DNA from: Aeromicrobium choanae
GTDB lineage: Bacteria > Actinomycetota > Actinomycetes > Propionibacteriales > Nocardioidaceae
NCBI RefSeq assembly: GCF_900167475.1
Contig: NZ_LT796768.1
Span: forward strand, 1,178,001-1,242,000
Length of the DNA stretch: 64,000 nt
Direction of reading: 5' to 3'
Shown: positions 18,244-26,679 of the stretch, piece after piece
How the letters are laid out: every line of letters starts with the position of its first letter
How positions within the stretch are numbered: position 1 is the stretch's first letter
Translations under genes and position numbers: made by a program
The notes under the pieces: model-generated
The model's input: the letters and a program-made list of their open reading frames with translations, nothing else
Databases searched by the model: none
Told to the model about the DNA's origin: nothing

Positions 18244-18334
18244 AGAACGGATCGGCGATCCACGAGCTTCTTGCGCGTTCCGTGCCCCGTGGGCTGACAT
18301 GGTGGCGACCGTCCAATGAACGAACGGAGATCCC

Positions 18335-19045
18335 GTGACGAAGATCCGACCACCCGAGGCTGCCTTGGAGGACCTGCTGTTCGACGGCATGACGCTGGCC
18401 GTCGGGGGCTTCGGGCTCTGCGGCATCCCCTCGACGCTCATCGAGCTGGTGCGGGACTCCGGAGTCCGCGACCTCACCGTGGTGTCGAACAACATGGGCG
18501 TCGACGGCAAGGGCCTGGGACTCCTGCTGGAGAACCAGCAGGTGCGGAAGGTGGTCGCGTCGTACATCGGCGAGAACAGGCTGTTCGCCCGCCAGTACCT
18601 GGACGGGCTCCTGGACGTCGAGTTCAACCCGCAGGGCACGCTCGCCGAGCGCCTGCGGGCCGGCGGAGCCGGCATCCCCGCCTTCTACACCCGCACAGGA
18701 GTCGGGACGGTCGTGGCGGAGGGCAAGCCCCTCGCCGAGTTCGACGGTCTCGAGTACGTGATGGAGCGCGCGATCGTCGCCGATGTCGCACTGGTCCACG
18801 CCCACACGGGCGACCGCCACGGCAACCTGCGCTACCGGCTGGCGGCCCGGAACTTCAACCCCGCGATCGCCACGTGCGGCCGCGTGACGGTCGCGGAGGT
18901 CGAGCACCTCGTCGACGCGATCGATCCCGAGGACGTCCAGACACCCGGCGTCCACGTGTCCCGTCTGATCGAGGCGAGCGACGTCACCCGGCACATCGAG
19001 CAGCGCACCACCCGCGGCCCCCGTCCCCAGGGAGTCCTCGCATGA
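18335..19045 (+). CDS. scoA: 3-oxoacid CoA-transferase subunit A family (possible itaconate/C5-dicarboxylate CoA-transferase)
   Basis: A 236-residue alpha subunit of a family I CoA-transferase that moves CoA from succinyl-CoA or another donor to a free acid. The family block [17 protein letters not shown] is at about 23-39 and [13 protein letters not shown] at about 50. The GTG at 18335 is supported by CGGAG upstream. The operon continues with subunit B, a MaoC hydratase and a CitE-like lyase. In Mycobacterium tuberculosis the corresponding genes (Rv2504c, Rv2503c, Rv2499c, Rv2498c) lie close together, but there with an acyl-CoA dehydrogenase and an acyl-CoA carboxylase, which are missing here. 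Confidence 0.88.
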   Translation: MTKIRPPEAALEDLLFDGMTLAVGGFGLCGIPSTLIELVRDSGVRDLTVVSNNMGVDGKGLGLLLENQQVRKVVASYIGENRLFARQYLDGLLDVEFNPQGTLAERLRAGGAGIPAFYTRTGVGTVVAEGKPLAEFDGLEYVMERAIVADVALVHAHTGDRHGNLRYRLAARNFNPAIATCGRVTVAEVEHLVDAIDPEDVQTPGVHVSRLIEASDVTRHIEQRTTRGPRPQGVLA

Positions 19046-19707
19046 CGTGGACGCGTGACGAGATGGCCGCACGGGCGGCGGCCGAGCTCCGGGACGGTGA
19101 CTACGTCAATCTCGGCATCGGGATCCCGACGCTCGTGGCCAACCACCTGCCGGCCGGTGTCGACGTGACGCTGCAGTCGGAGAACGGCATCCTCGGCCTC
19201 GGCCCCTACCCCTACGACGGGGAGGAGGATCCCGACCTGATCAACGCCGGCAAGCAGACCGTCACGGTGGCGGACGGTGCGAGCTTCTTCGACTCCGCCG
19301 AGTCCTTCGCGATGATCCGAGGCGGGAAGGTCGACGTGGCGATCCTCGGTGCGATCCAGGTCTCCGCCACGGGCGACCTCGCGAACTGGGCCATCCCGGG
19401 CGCCCTGGTCAAGGGCATGGGCGGCGCGATGGACCTCGTCGCCGGCACGCGGCGGATCGTGGTGCTGACCGATCACGTCGCCAAGGACGGCAGTCCGAAG
19501 GTCGTCGAGCAGTGCGACGTCCCCCTGACCGGCCGGGCCGTGGTGGACCGCATCATCACGGACCGCGCCGTCTTCGACGTGAGGCCCGGCGGGCTCGCGC
19601 TCGTCGACCTGGCTCCCGGGACGACGGTGCAGCAGGTGCGCGACCTGACCGACGCCTCGTTCACCGTCGATCTCAGCGGGTCCGTCGAGAACGTGGAGTC
19701 GCGATGA
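19042..19707 (+). CDS. scoB: 3-oxoacid CoA-transferase subunit B family
   Basis: A 221-residue beta subunit with the catalytic Glu47 in SENGILG, which forms the glutamyl-CoA thioester in this family. Other blocks are [15 protein letters not shown] at 21-35 and [11 protein letters not shown] about 120 residues further on. The ATG at 19042 lies in an ATGA overlap with subunit A. Acetoacetate activation is the classical role; the hydratase and lyase genes directly downstream make activation of a C5 dicarboxylate such as itaconate more likely (inference). Confidence 0.88.
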   Translation: MTWTRDEMAARAAAELRDGDYVNLGIGIPTLVANHLPAGVDVTLQSENGILGLGPYPYDGEEDPDLINAGKQTVTVADGASFFDSAESFAMIRGGKVDVAILGAIQVSATGDLANWAIPGALVKGMGGAMDLVAGTRRIVVLTDHVAKDGSPKVVEQCDVPLTGRAVVDRIITDRAVFDVRPGGLALVDLAPGTTVQQVRDLTDASFTVDLSGSVENVESR

Positions 19708-20183
19708 GCGTCCGGCGGATCGTCCAGCGCGGCCTGTGGTTCGAGGAGTTCGAGGTCGGCACGGTGTACGTGCACCGTCCCGGGCGCACCGCGACCGAGG
19801 CCGACAACGTGCTCTTCACCGCCCTGACCATGAACACCCAGCCGCTGCACCTCGACGCCCACGAGAGCGCCCAGCAGGAGCCGTTCCACGAGCGGCTCGT
19901 GAACTCGATGTTCACGCTCTCCACCCTCGTCGGGCTGTCGGTCGCCCAGCTCACGCAGGGGACGATCGTCGCGAATCTCGGCTTCAGCGAGATCACCTTC
20001 CCGGCGCCCGTCCGACACGGGGACACCATCTACGCCGAGACGGCGGTGCTCGACAAGCGGCCGTCGTCCAGCCGCCCGGGTGAGGGTGTGGTGTCCCTGC
20101 GGCACGTCGCGCTCAACCAGCGGGACGAGGTCGTGGCCACCGCCGTGCGCCAGACGCTCGTCCGGATGGCGCCCCATGAGTGA
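19704..20183 (+). CDS. MaoC-family hydratase, itaconyl/mesaconyl-CoA hydratase-like
   Basis: A 159-residue hotdog-fold hydratase resembling M. tuberculosis Rv2499c and Ich-type itaconyl-CoA hydratases. It shares the distinctive [16 protein letters not shown] segment, in which Asn takes the place of the usual catalytic Asp while the His is kept, then [17 protein letters not shown] and [19 protein letters not shown]. Predicted reaction: hydration of the C5 unsaturated diacyl-CoA to citramalyl-CoA. It overlaps subunit B by 4 bp and the lyase by 8 bp, placing all four proteins in one operon. Confidence 0.83.
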   Translation: MSVRRIVQRGLWFEEFEVGTVYVHRPGRTATEADNVLFTALTMNTQPLHLDAHESAQQEPFHERLVNSMFTLSTLVGLSVAQLTQGTIVANLGFSEITFPAPVRHGDTIYAETAVLDKRPSSSRPGEGVVSLRHVALNQRDEVVATAVRQTLVRMAPHE

Positions 20184-20997
20184 CTGGGACCCGGGACCGG
20201 CCTGGCTGTTCTGCCCCGCCGACCGGACGGACCGCTACCCGAAGGCCCTGGCGGCCGCGGACGTCGTGATCCTCGACCTCGAGGACGCCGTCGCGCCGGA
20301 CCGGAAGGCCGCGGCTCGCGATGCCGTGCGCGCAGCGGCGAGCTCGTCCGCCTGGGATCCGCAGCGCACCGTCCTGCGTGTCAACGCCGCATCGTCGCCC
20401 GAGCACGCGGCCGACCTGGACCTCGTCCGCGAGACGGGGACACGTCGGGTGATGCTCGCCAAGTCCGAGAGCGTCGCCGAGGTCGAGGCGGTCCCCGCCG
20501 AGGTCGTGGTGCTCGTCGAGACACCACGCGGTCTGCAGTCGGTCGACGCGATCGCCGCCGCGGCCAACGTCATCGCCGTCTTCTGGGGAGCCGACGACCT
20601 CGTCGCGGGGCTCGGCGGGCAGTCGAGCCGGCACGTCGACGGCAGCTACCGCGACATCGCCCGGCACGCGCGCTCGCGCGCGCTCATCGCCGCCAAGGCC
20701 AGCGGCCGGATCGCGCTGGACGCCGTGCACATGGACATCCCGGACCTCGACGGACTGACTGCCGAGTGCCTCGACGCCGTCGCGATCGGGTTCGACGCCA
20801 CGGTCGCGATCCACCCCAGCCAGATCGGCGCGATCCGCTCGGCCTACGCGCCCACGGCGGCGGCCGTCGACTGGGCGCGTCGCCTGCTCGACCACGTGGG
20901 AGCCGCCCGCGGCGTCACCACCTTCGAGGGCCGGATGGTCGACGGGCCGATCTACGCCCAGGCCGAGCGCATCCTGCGGCGCTCGGCCCGGGCGTGA
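20176..20997 (+). CDS. CitE-like acyl-CoA lyase (citramalyl-CoA/HMG-CoA lyase-type, Rv2498c-like)
   Basis: A 273-residue TIM-barrel lyase of the HpcH/CitE family, the same length as M. tuberculosis Rv2498c and very similar to it at WLFCPADRTDRYPKA and DVVILDLEDAVA. Active-site residues include Arg68 (LRVN), Glu115 (LVETPRG) and Asp140/141 (WGADDL), plus IHPSQI near the end. Rv2498c cleaves citramalyl-CoA to pyruvate and acetyl-CoA and serves itaconate and leucine breakdown. Here, without the leucine-pathway carboxylase nearby, a role in C5-dicarboxylate dissimilation is favoured. The gene ends 12 bp from the convergent substrate-binding-protein gene. Confidence 0.85.
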   Translation: MSDWDPGPAWLFCPADRTDRYPKALAAADVVILDLEDAVAPDRKAAARDAVRAAASSSAWDPQRTVLRVNAASSPEHAADLDLVRETGTRRVMLAKSESVAEVEAVPAEVVVLVETPRGLQSVDAIAAAANVIAVFWGADDLVAGLGGQSSRHVDGSYRDIARHARSRALIAAKASGRIALDAVHMDIPDLDGLTAECLDAVAIGFDATVAIHPSQIGAIRSAYAPTAAAVDWARRLLDHVGAARGVTTFEGRMVDGPIYAQAERILRRSARA

Positions 20998-21009
20998 TCG
21001 CCACCGGCC

Positions 21010-22194
21010 TCAGTCGGACTCGAACGACTCCACGTGGCTGACCTGCTCGCCCGTGATCTGGTACAGGTGCCACTGCGCGTAGGGGTAGTGGTCCCCCTCG
21101 GCGTAGCCGAACTCCGACGCCAGTCCCGGCAGCTCGATCGAAGTCTTCTCGAGCTCCTTCCTGAGGTCCTCGCCGCTGCACGGATAGCCGCACGTCTCCA
21201 TCGCCGCACCGAACAGGCGCGCCGTCATGTACGCGGGCACCGTGTAGGCGCCGTTGACCTGGAGCAGGTTGTCGGACTTCATCCGCGAGCCGACGGACTT
21301 CAGGAACTCCGCGGCGGCACCCTCGGCCTTCGCCGGGTCGACGACCTCGGCGACGGTCAGGGCGTAGACGCCCTCGTCGGTCGACTCGGCCAGCGACGGC
21401 AGGTTGCCCGTGCCGTCGACCCAGATGATCGGGGCGTCGATCTTCGCACTGCGCAGTCCCTTGAGGACGCTGAGGAAGCCGGGACCGGTGTTGCTCATCA
21501 TCACCACGTCGGGTCGCGCCGCGACCAGCTTCGCGATCTGCGTGGAGGAGTCGCTGGCGGCCAGGTCGATCTCCTGGCGTGTCACGAGCTCGACGCCCTC
21601 CGCCGCGGCCTTCTCCTCCACCTGGTCCCCGAACCCGATGGAGGTCAGGGTGTTGATGTTGACCAGCGCGGCCCGGGGGTTCTGCTGGCCCGAGACCTCC
21701 TTCGCTGCGGCGATCATCGCGGACCCGGCCCGCGTGTTGTCCGCGCCGAGGCTGAACGCGTAGTCGTTGCTCTCCGCCAGCGACATGCAGGCGAGCGGCA
21801 CCTTGTAGCGCTCCGCCACCGGCGTGCCGGCCGAGCAGTTCGCGCTCAGCACGAAGCCGAAGATCGCGCTGACCTCCTCCGCCGTGGCCAGTTGCGTCGT
21901 GTTGGTCGCGGTGCGGGAGGCGTCCGCCCCGTTGTCCAGCGTGACCAGCTCGATCTCGTGACCGTTGATCCCACCGGCCGCGTTGACCTCCTCGACGTAG
22001 GACTCGAGGCCGACCTCCATGCCCTCGCCGTAGTAGGCGGTCACCCCGGAGAGCTCGGCGTTGATGCCCCACTTGTAGGTGCCGTCCCCCTCGGCCGCCT
22101 CGTCGTCGGAGCCGCCGCCGCAGGCCGCGACGAGCAGGGCGAGCGCGGCCGCGGCCGTGGCCGCCCTGAAACGACGCGTGGACGTGTTCTTCAC
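21010..22194 (-). CDS. Substrate-binding lipoprotein of a LIV-type ABC importer (set 1)
   Basis: A 394-residue periplasmic-binding-type lipoprotein (Leu/Ile/Val family) that would capture the set-1 substrate outside the membrane. The GTG at 22194 follows GGAGG at an ideal distance, so the longer frame upstream is discarded. The signal peptide ends at LVAAC with lipid-modified Cys25. The mature part opens with WGINAELSG and contains IFGFVLSANCSAGTPVAERY. It is last in the operon livH-livM-livF-livG-SBP and very similar along its length to the orphan binding protein at 54.8-56.0 kb. LIV-type systems often carry aromatic or other organic acids, so the ligand is open. Confidence 0.9.
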   Translation of the reverse strand: MKNTSTRRFRAATAAAALALLVAACGGGSDDEAAEGDGTYKWGINAELSGVTAYYGEGMEVGLESYVEEVNAAGGINGHEIELVTLDNGADASRTATNTTQLATAEEVSAIFGFVLSANCSAGTPVAERYKVPLACMSLAESNDYAFSLGADNTRAGSAMIAAAKEVSGQQNPRAALVNINTLTSIGFGDQVEEKAAAEGVELVTRQEIDLAASDSSTQIAKLVAARPDVVMMSNTGPGFLSVLKGLRSAKIDAPIIWVDGTGNLPSLAESTDEGVYALTVAEVVDPAKAEGAAAEFLKSVGSRMKSDNLLQVNGAYTVPAYMTARLFGAAMETCGYPCSGEDLRKELEKTSIELPGLASEFGYAEGDHYPYAQWHLYQITGEQVSHVESFESD

Positions 22195-22210
22195 TGTGCC
22201 TCCATGGGGT

Positions 22211-22957
22211 TCAGTCGGCCTCTTGGCCGAGGTAGGAACGCTTGACCTCGGCGCTGGACATGACCTCGTCCGGCGCACCGATCCGCAGGACCTCGCCGAA
22301 GTTCATGGCCATCAGCTGATCGCAGTTGGCGACCACGAAGCCGGGATCGTGGTCGATCAGGACGATGGTCCGCCCGAGGCGCCTCATCTCGGCGAGGGCG
22401 TCGGAGATCGCGCCGCGCTCCGAGGCGCTCACGCCCGATGTCGGCTCGTCCAGCAGCACGAGCTCCGTGCCGATCGCGAGCGCCCGCGCCATGTCGGCGA
22501 GCTTCTGCACCGCGCTGGAGAGCTCCTTGAGCGGCCGGTGGGCGTAGCCACCGAGGTCCAGCAGGTCCAGCGCCGCCATGGCACGGGACTCCGCATCGTC
22601 GGCCCGCCGGTGGTCGGTGAACCGCAGCGCTCCCCAGACCGAGTTCTTCAGCAGCCCCAGCGAGACGAGGTTCAGGACCGTCAGGTCGTTGAAGTACTGG
22701 GTCGACTGCAGGCTGCGCCCGATCCCGTGGTCACGCACCCGGTGCGGGGTCACACCTCCGAACGGCTCGCCGCGGAAGCGGACCTCGCCGGCGACCGTGG
22801 GGACCACGGCGCTGATGACGTTGAGGATCGTGGTCTTGCCGGCACCGTTCGGGCCGACGATTCCGAGGGTCTCGCCCTGGTCGACCCCGAAGCTGATGTC
22901 CCGCAGGATCGAGACTCCCCCGAGCTCGACGTCGACTTCCTTGAGCTGCAGCAGCAC
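22211..22957 (-). CDS. livG: LIV-type ABC transporter ATP-binding protein (LivG), variant signature motif
   Basis: A 248-residue ATPase of the set-1 importer. Walker A is GPNGAGKT (35-42), Walker B is LVLLDEP ending at Glu171-Pro172, and the H-loop is His203 in LIDHDPGFV. The signature motif, normally LSGGQ or LSYGQ, reads LSSAV (146-150), so the residues contacting ATP gamma-phosphate in the partner subunit are altered. The LivF partner keeps an intact signature, suggesting one canonical and one degenerate ATP site. The GTG at 22957 is preceded by GAAGGT and lies two bases from the LivF stop. Confidence 0.88.
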   Translation of the reverse strand: MLLQLKEVDVELGGVSILRDISFGVDQGETLGIVGPNGAGKTTILNVISAVVPTVAGEVRFRGEPFGGVTPHRVRDHGIGRSLQSTQYFNDLTVLNLVSLGLLKNSVWGALRFTDHRRADDAESRAMAALDLLDLGGYAHRPLKELSSAVQKLADMARALAIGTELVLLDEPTSGVSASERGAISDALAEMRRLGRTIVLIDHDPGFVVANCDQLMAMNFGEVLRIGAPDEVMSSAEVKRSYLGQEAD

Positions 22958-22958
22958 G

Positions 22959-23672
22959 TCAGACCTTCTCTCGACCGAGGTACGTGTCGAGGACTCCCTC
23001 GACGTCCAGCTCTCCGATGGCACCCTCGGCCACCACGGCACCGTCGTCCATCACCTGGACCCGATCCGCGACGGCGAGCGCCTCGGACACCGACTGGTCG
23101 GCGGCGAGGATCGCGATGCCCTGGTCGTCGGCTAGCCGGCGCAGGTGCTGCATGAGCTCGCGGACCACCGCGGGCGCGAGGCCGAGGGACAGCTCGTCGA
23201 CCAGCAGCACCTCCGGGGACCGCAGCAGCGCGAGGGCGGTGGCGAGCATCTGGCGCTCACCGCCGCTCAGCAGCCCGGCGCGGACCGCCAGCCGCTCCTG
23301 CAGCCGCGGGAAGTACTCGAGCACCTCCAGCTTGCGCGCCCGGTCGGGCGCGATGAGACGCAGCTGGTCGTCGACCGTCATCCCGGTGAAGACCTTGTTC
23401 CGCTCGGCGATCAGCTCCAGGCCCGCCCGCGCGAGAGTCAGCGGATCCGGTCGGCGGACCGGCTTGCCGAGCAGCTCGATGCGGCCGGACGACCGGCCGG
23501 TCTCGCCGGGCAGGAACCCGACGATCCCGCGCAGGGTCGACGTCTTCCCCGCGCCGTTGCGCCCCAGCATCATGGTCAGGGTTCCGGGCTCGAGGTCCAC
23601 GGCGTAGTCGCTCACCGCCGGCACCCCGCGGTAGGAGACGTTCAGGTCCCGGACGGACAGGCTCGCGGTCAT
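22959..23672 (-). CDS. livF: LIV-type ABC transporter ATP-binding protein (LivF)
   Basis: A 237-residue ATPase of the set-1 importer. Walker A is GRNGAGKT (37-44), the signature LSGGERQM is intact, and Walker B is VLLVDELSLGLAP, the usual LivF form. The switch position is Gln (AADQSV) instead of His, as in many LivF proteins. The ATG at 23672 overlaps the livM stop by 4 bp. Because its partner LivG lacks a standard signature, this subunit's LSGGE together with LivG's Walker motifs would form the active site. Confidence 0.9.
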   Translation of the reverse strand: MTASLSVRDLNVSYRGVPAVSDYAVDLEPGTLTMMLGRNGAGKTSTLRGIVGFLPGETGRSSGRIELLGKPVRRPDPLTLARAGLELIAERNKVFTGMTVDDQLRLIAPDRARKLEVLEYFPRLQERLAVRAGLLSGGERQMLATALALLRSPEVLLVDELSLGLAPAVVRELMQHLRRLADDQGIAILAADQSVSEALAVADRVQVMDDGAVVAEGAIGELDVEGVLDTYLGREKV

Positions 23673-24832
23673 CGGCCGGCCTCCTTCTTCACGCGGGCGC
23701 GGCGCAGGAGCCCACGCACCTTGGACTCGACCTTGTGCAGGATCCCCTCGATGCCCTCGGGCTCGAACAGGATCACGAGGACGAACAGCAGGGAGAACAG
23801 GCCGGCATTGACCGTGCTGACGTTGCTGAGGTACCAGTCGAAGTTCAGCCCGGCGTCCTGGATCCAGACGGACACCTGGTTCTGCAGGAAGTAGGGCAGC
23901 ACCGAGATGACGACCGCGCCGATGATGGCGCCCAGGCGTGAGTTGACGCCGCCGATGAAGATCATCGTGACGAGCGTGATGGTGAGCGTCAGCGTGTAGG
24001 ACTCGTAGTCGGCGCGACCGACCCAGTACGCGAAGAGGCAGCCCGCCATCGCCGTCACCGCGCCGCTGGCCGCGAACGCGTAGAGCTTCCAGCGCACGAC
24101 GTCGACGCCGCTCATCGCCGCGGCGACCTCGCTCTCCTTGAGCGCGCGCCAGGCCAGGCCGACGCCCGTGCGCTCGACGAGCGCCGTCAGGGCGGAGACC
24201 ACGAGCAGGATGATGATCAGCAGCCAGTACAGGCCCGTGCCGTGCGACAGGTCCCACGACCCGATCGTCAGGGGCGGCAGCACGAGCCCCGCGGGCTCGT
24301 TCGCCGCCTGGTACTGCCGCGTCAGCGAGGTGACGATGAACTGGAGCGCCAGGCTGGAGAGCAGCAGGTAGAGGCCCTTGAACCGGAGCCCGGGAAGTCC
24401 CGAGACGATGCCGACGGTCCATCCCACCAGGACGCTCGTCAGCAGGATGATCGGGAAGCTCTCGACACCCCAGCGGGCCATGATCCCCGCGGTGAACGCA
24501 CCGATGCCCATGAAGGCACCGCCGCTGAGGGCGATCTGCCCGGCACCGCCGACGAGGATGGACTGGCCGACGGAGGCGATGGCGAAGATCGCGCACGACT
24601 GGGCGATCAGGTTGACGTAGGGCCCTCCGCCGGCCGCCCACAGGGCCGCGGCGATGAGGAACAGGGTCACGACGAGACTCGTCGGTGCCCCCGGGCGGGC
24701 CAGCGCGGCCCTCCATCGGGTGAGCCGCGGCGATCGAGGGCCGCGCGAGCCGGGATCGGTACCGGGCTGGTCCGGGCCGTCTGTCCGGTCGGAGGCGGGG
24801 GGCGTGGCAGGCACCTGCGTCGACATCTCCAT
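23669..24832 (-). CDS. livM: LIV-type ABC transporter permease (LivM)
   Basis: A 387-residue membrane permease. After a polar N-terminus of about 45 residues rich in Pro/Asp/Arg it has nine or ten hydrophobic segments. Family blocks are QIALSGGAFMGIGAFTAGI, WRALKESEVAAAMSGVDV (the coupling loop for the ATPases) and IFIGGVNSRLGAIIGA. ATG 24832 is chosen because GAGG lies eight bases upstream; a second in-frame ATG follows six bases later. The start lies just beyond the livH TAG stop, so translation is probably coupled. Confidence 0.9.
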   Translation of the reverse strand: MEMSTQVPATPPASDRTDGPDQPGTDPGSRGPRSPRLTRWRAALARPGAPTSLVVTLFLIAAALWAAGGGPYVNLIAQSCAIFAIASVGQSILVGGAGQIALSGGAFMGIGAFTAGIMARWGVESFPIILLTSVLVGWTVGIVSGLPGLRFKGLYLLLSSLALQFIVTSLTRQYQAANEPAGLVLPPLTIGSWDLSHGTGLYWLLIIILLVVSALTALVERTGVGLAWRALKESEVAAAMSGVDVVRWKLYAFAASGAVTAMAGCLFAYWVGRADYESYTLTLTITLVTMIFIGGVNSRLGAIIGAVVISVLPYFLQNQVSVWIQDAGLNFDWYLSNVSTVNAGLFSLLFVLVILFEPEGIEGILHKVESKVRGLLRRARVKKEAGR

Positions 24833-24834
24833 CA

Positions 24835-25707
24835 CTACAACCTCACGACCTCGGCCTTGCCGAACAGGCCGGTCGGGCGCACCATCAGGAACGCGAGCAT
24901 CATCGAGAAGGCGATCAGGTCGACCCACTCGGCGCCGAAGGCGGCGGCGACGAAGTTCTGCAGCGTGCCGAGCACGAGGCCGCCGACCAGAGCACCCGGC
25001 ACCGAGTCGAGCCCGCCCAGGATGATCGCCGGGAAGGCGAAGAACCCGATGTTCGCGACTCCCACCGGATCGACCGAGGCACGCAGGGCGAACGCGATGC
25101 CCGCGAAGGCCGCCGTCAGTCCGGCCAGACCCCAGGCGATGGTCGCGATCCGTGCCGCGCTCACGCCCAGGTGCACCGACAGCCCGGGGTTGTCGGCGAC
25201 TGCGTTCATCTGCAGGCCGAGCTGCGTCTTGGCCAGGACCAGCAGCAGCACCGAGACCACGATGAGGGTCATCGCGACCGAGACGAGGTCCGCCACCGTG
25301 ATCGTGGCGCCGGCGACCTTGAACGAGGTGGTCCCCACGACGTCCGGCAGAGCGAGCGGACTCGTCCCGTACCGCACCGCGACGATCGCCTGCAGGACGC
25401 CGGCGAGACCGATCGTCGCCACGGAGGTGGCGAACGGCTCTCGTGCGGCGATGCGGGCGAAGCACGCGAGGTAGACCAGGGCACTCAGGACCGCCACGAC
25501 CGACACCGTGATGAGCGTGGCCACCGTGAACGGCAGCTCGTGGCGCTTCACGAGGTCGTAGAAGATGAAGGCGCCGAGGAGCATGAAGGCCCCTTGGCAG
25601 AAGCTCAGCACCTTCGAGGCCCGGAAGAGCAGGACGAAGCCCACTCCCACCAAGCCGTAGAGCGCTCCGGTGACTATGGAGCCCCAGACTGCTTGCGCGA
25701 AGACCAC
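24835..25707 (-). CDS. livH: LIV-type ABC transporter permease (LivH)
   Basis: A 290-residue permease with about eight transmembrane helices and the LivH blocks LVGVGFVLLFRASKVLSFCQG near the N-terminus (a hydrophobic entry helix) and FPAIILGGLDSVPGALVGG near the C-terminus, the ATPase-coupling region. It begins with GTG at 25707 behind GGGAG. It is the first gene of the set-1 importer operon and its promoter carries one of the five set-1 palindromes 50 bp upstream. Confidence 0.9.
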   Translation of the reverse strand: MVFAQAVWGSIVTGALYGLVGVGFVLLFRASKVLSFCQGAFMLLGAFIFYDLVKRHELPFTVATLITVSVVAVLSALVYLACFARIAAREPFATSVATIGLAGVLQAIVAVRYGTSPLALPDVVGTTSFKVAGATITVADLVSVAMTLIVVSVLLLVLAKTQLGLQMNAVADNPGLSVHLGVSAARIATIAWGLAGLTAAFAGIAFALRASVDPVGVANIGFFAFPAIILGGLDSVPGALVGGLVLGTLQNFVAAAFGAEWVDLIAFSMMLAFLMVRPTGLFGKAEVVRL

Positions 25708-25759
25708 GGTTCGACTCTCCCTCGCTGGCGCATGCGGTTCCGGAAGCCCGGAACCGATT

Positions 25760-25775
25760 CTGACATCGACGTCAC
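25760..25775. promoter_or_regulatory. Set-1 operator a, with promoter of the livHMFG-SBP operon
   Basis: CTGACATCGACGTCAC is a near-perfect palindrome around TCGA. On the minus strand a promoter TTGACG (25797-25802), 17 bp, TAAAGT (25774-25779) precedes it, so the palindrome lies at or just after the -10 and a bound repressor would block RNA polymerase. Same element as at 28.25, 32.14, 40.30 and 61.53 kb. Confidence 0.75.
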
Positions 25776-25788
25776 TTTATGGTGCGGG

Positions 25789-26679
25789 TCACATGTCGTC
25801 AAGGGAGTTCCGGGATCGCTGCGCCGCGAGATCGGTCAGCAGTGCCCACGTCCGCTCCTCGTCCCCTCCGCGCGCGACGACATGGGCCGCGACCTCGGTG
25901 ACCCCGGCCTCGGTCAGGCGGCGCAGCCCGGCCACCACCTCACCCTCGTCCCCGACGATGGCGACCGAGGCGATCCCGTCGACGCCCTCGCGCTCGAGCA
26001 CCCGCCGGTAGGACGGCAGGGCGTCGTTCGCGCCGAGCTTGCGCGCGATCGCCGCGCGGACCTTGTCCGGATCGCTCGTCACACACAGCGGGATCGCCGC
26101 GATGATCCTGAACGGTGTCGTCCGCGACGCCGCGGCGGGCGCGATCACCTGCTCGATCGTGCGCGGTCCCGCCGCCCACGTGACGACACCGTCGGCATGC
26201 TCGGCCGCGACGGCCGCCATCCTCGGATTCACGGCCCCGAGCACGACCTGGGGCGACGGGATCCGCGGTTGCATGCGCTCGGGCTGCCCGCCCGCCATGA
26301 GATCCCTCAGCTCGGCCAGGTACGTCGTCATGGTCGCGAGCGGAGGCGTCCACTCGGCCCTGAAGATCCCCTCGGCCAACGGCCGGTGCGACGTCCCGAG
26401 GCCGAGGGTGAGCCGACCTCCCGACAGCTCGGCGACGGTGAGCGCCTGCTGGGCCAGCGCGTAGGGCGAGCGCAACGGGATGGGCACGACGGCGGTCCCG
26501 ACCTCCACGTCGGGCACCAGCGCCGCGGCGACACCGAGCGCGGTCATCGTGTCGAGGCCGTTCAGCATCGGCGCCCAGTAGCCGCCCAGGCCAGCCTCGG
26601 CGACCCGACGCACCTCGCCGACCACCTGCTCGACGGTCCCGTGGTTGGTGGTGGACGAGTGCAGGCAGTAGCGGGTCAC
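25789..26679 (-). CDS. LLM-class (F420-dependent type) oxidoreductase
   Basis: A 296-residue TIM-barrel oxidoreductase of the luciferase-like monooxygenase family. The blocks LTVAELSGGRLTLGLGTSHR and EHADGVVTWAAGPRTIEQV are typical of the F420-dependent members, though FMN cannot be excluded. GTG at 26679 is in GTGA overlap with the SDR gene. As the third gene of an operon with an enoyl-CoA hydratase and an SDR it probably reduces or oxidises an intermediate of set 1, for instance a conjugated double bond or ketone. The exact step is unknown. Confidence 0.83.
   Translation of the reverse strand: MTRYCLHSSTTNHGTVEQVVGEVRRVAEAGLGGYWAPMLNGLDTMTALGVAAALVPDVEVGTAVVPIPLRSPYALAQQALTVAELSGGRLTLGLGTSHRPLAEGIFRAEWTPPLATMTTYLAELRDLMAGGQPERMQPRIPSPQVVLGAVNPRMAAVAAEHADGVVTWAAGPRTIEQVIAPAAASRTTPFRIIAAIPLCVTSDPDKVRAAIARKLGANDALPSYRRVLEREGVDGIASVAIVGDEGEVVAGLRRLTEAGVTEVAAHVVARGGDEERTWALLTDLAAQRSRNSLDDM

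Noticed and set aside
18335-19707. IpdA/IpdB (steroid ring-cleaving CoA-transferase-like pair)
   Set aside because: Subunit B keeps the catalytic Glu in SENG, which IpdAB-type hydrolases lack, and the operon partners fit dicarboxylate breakdown.
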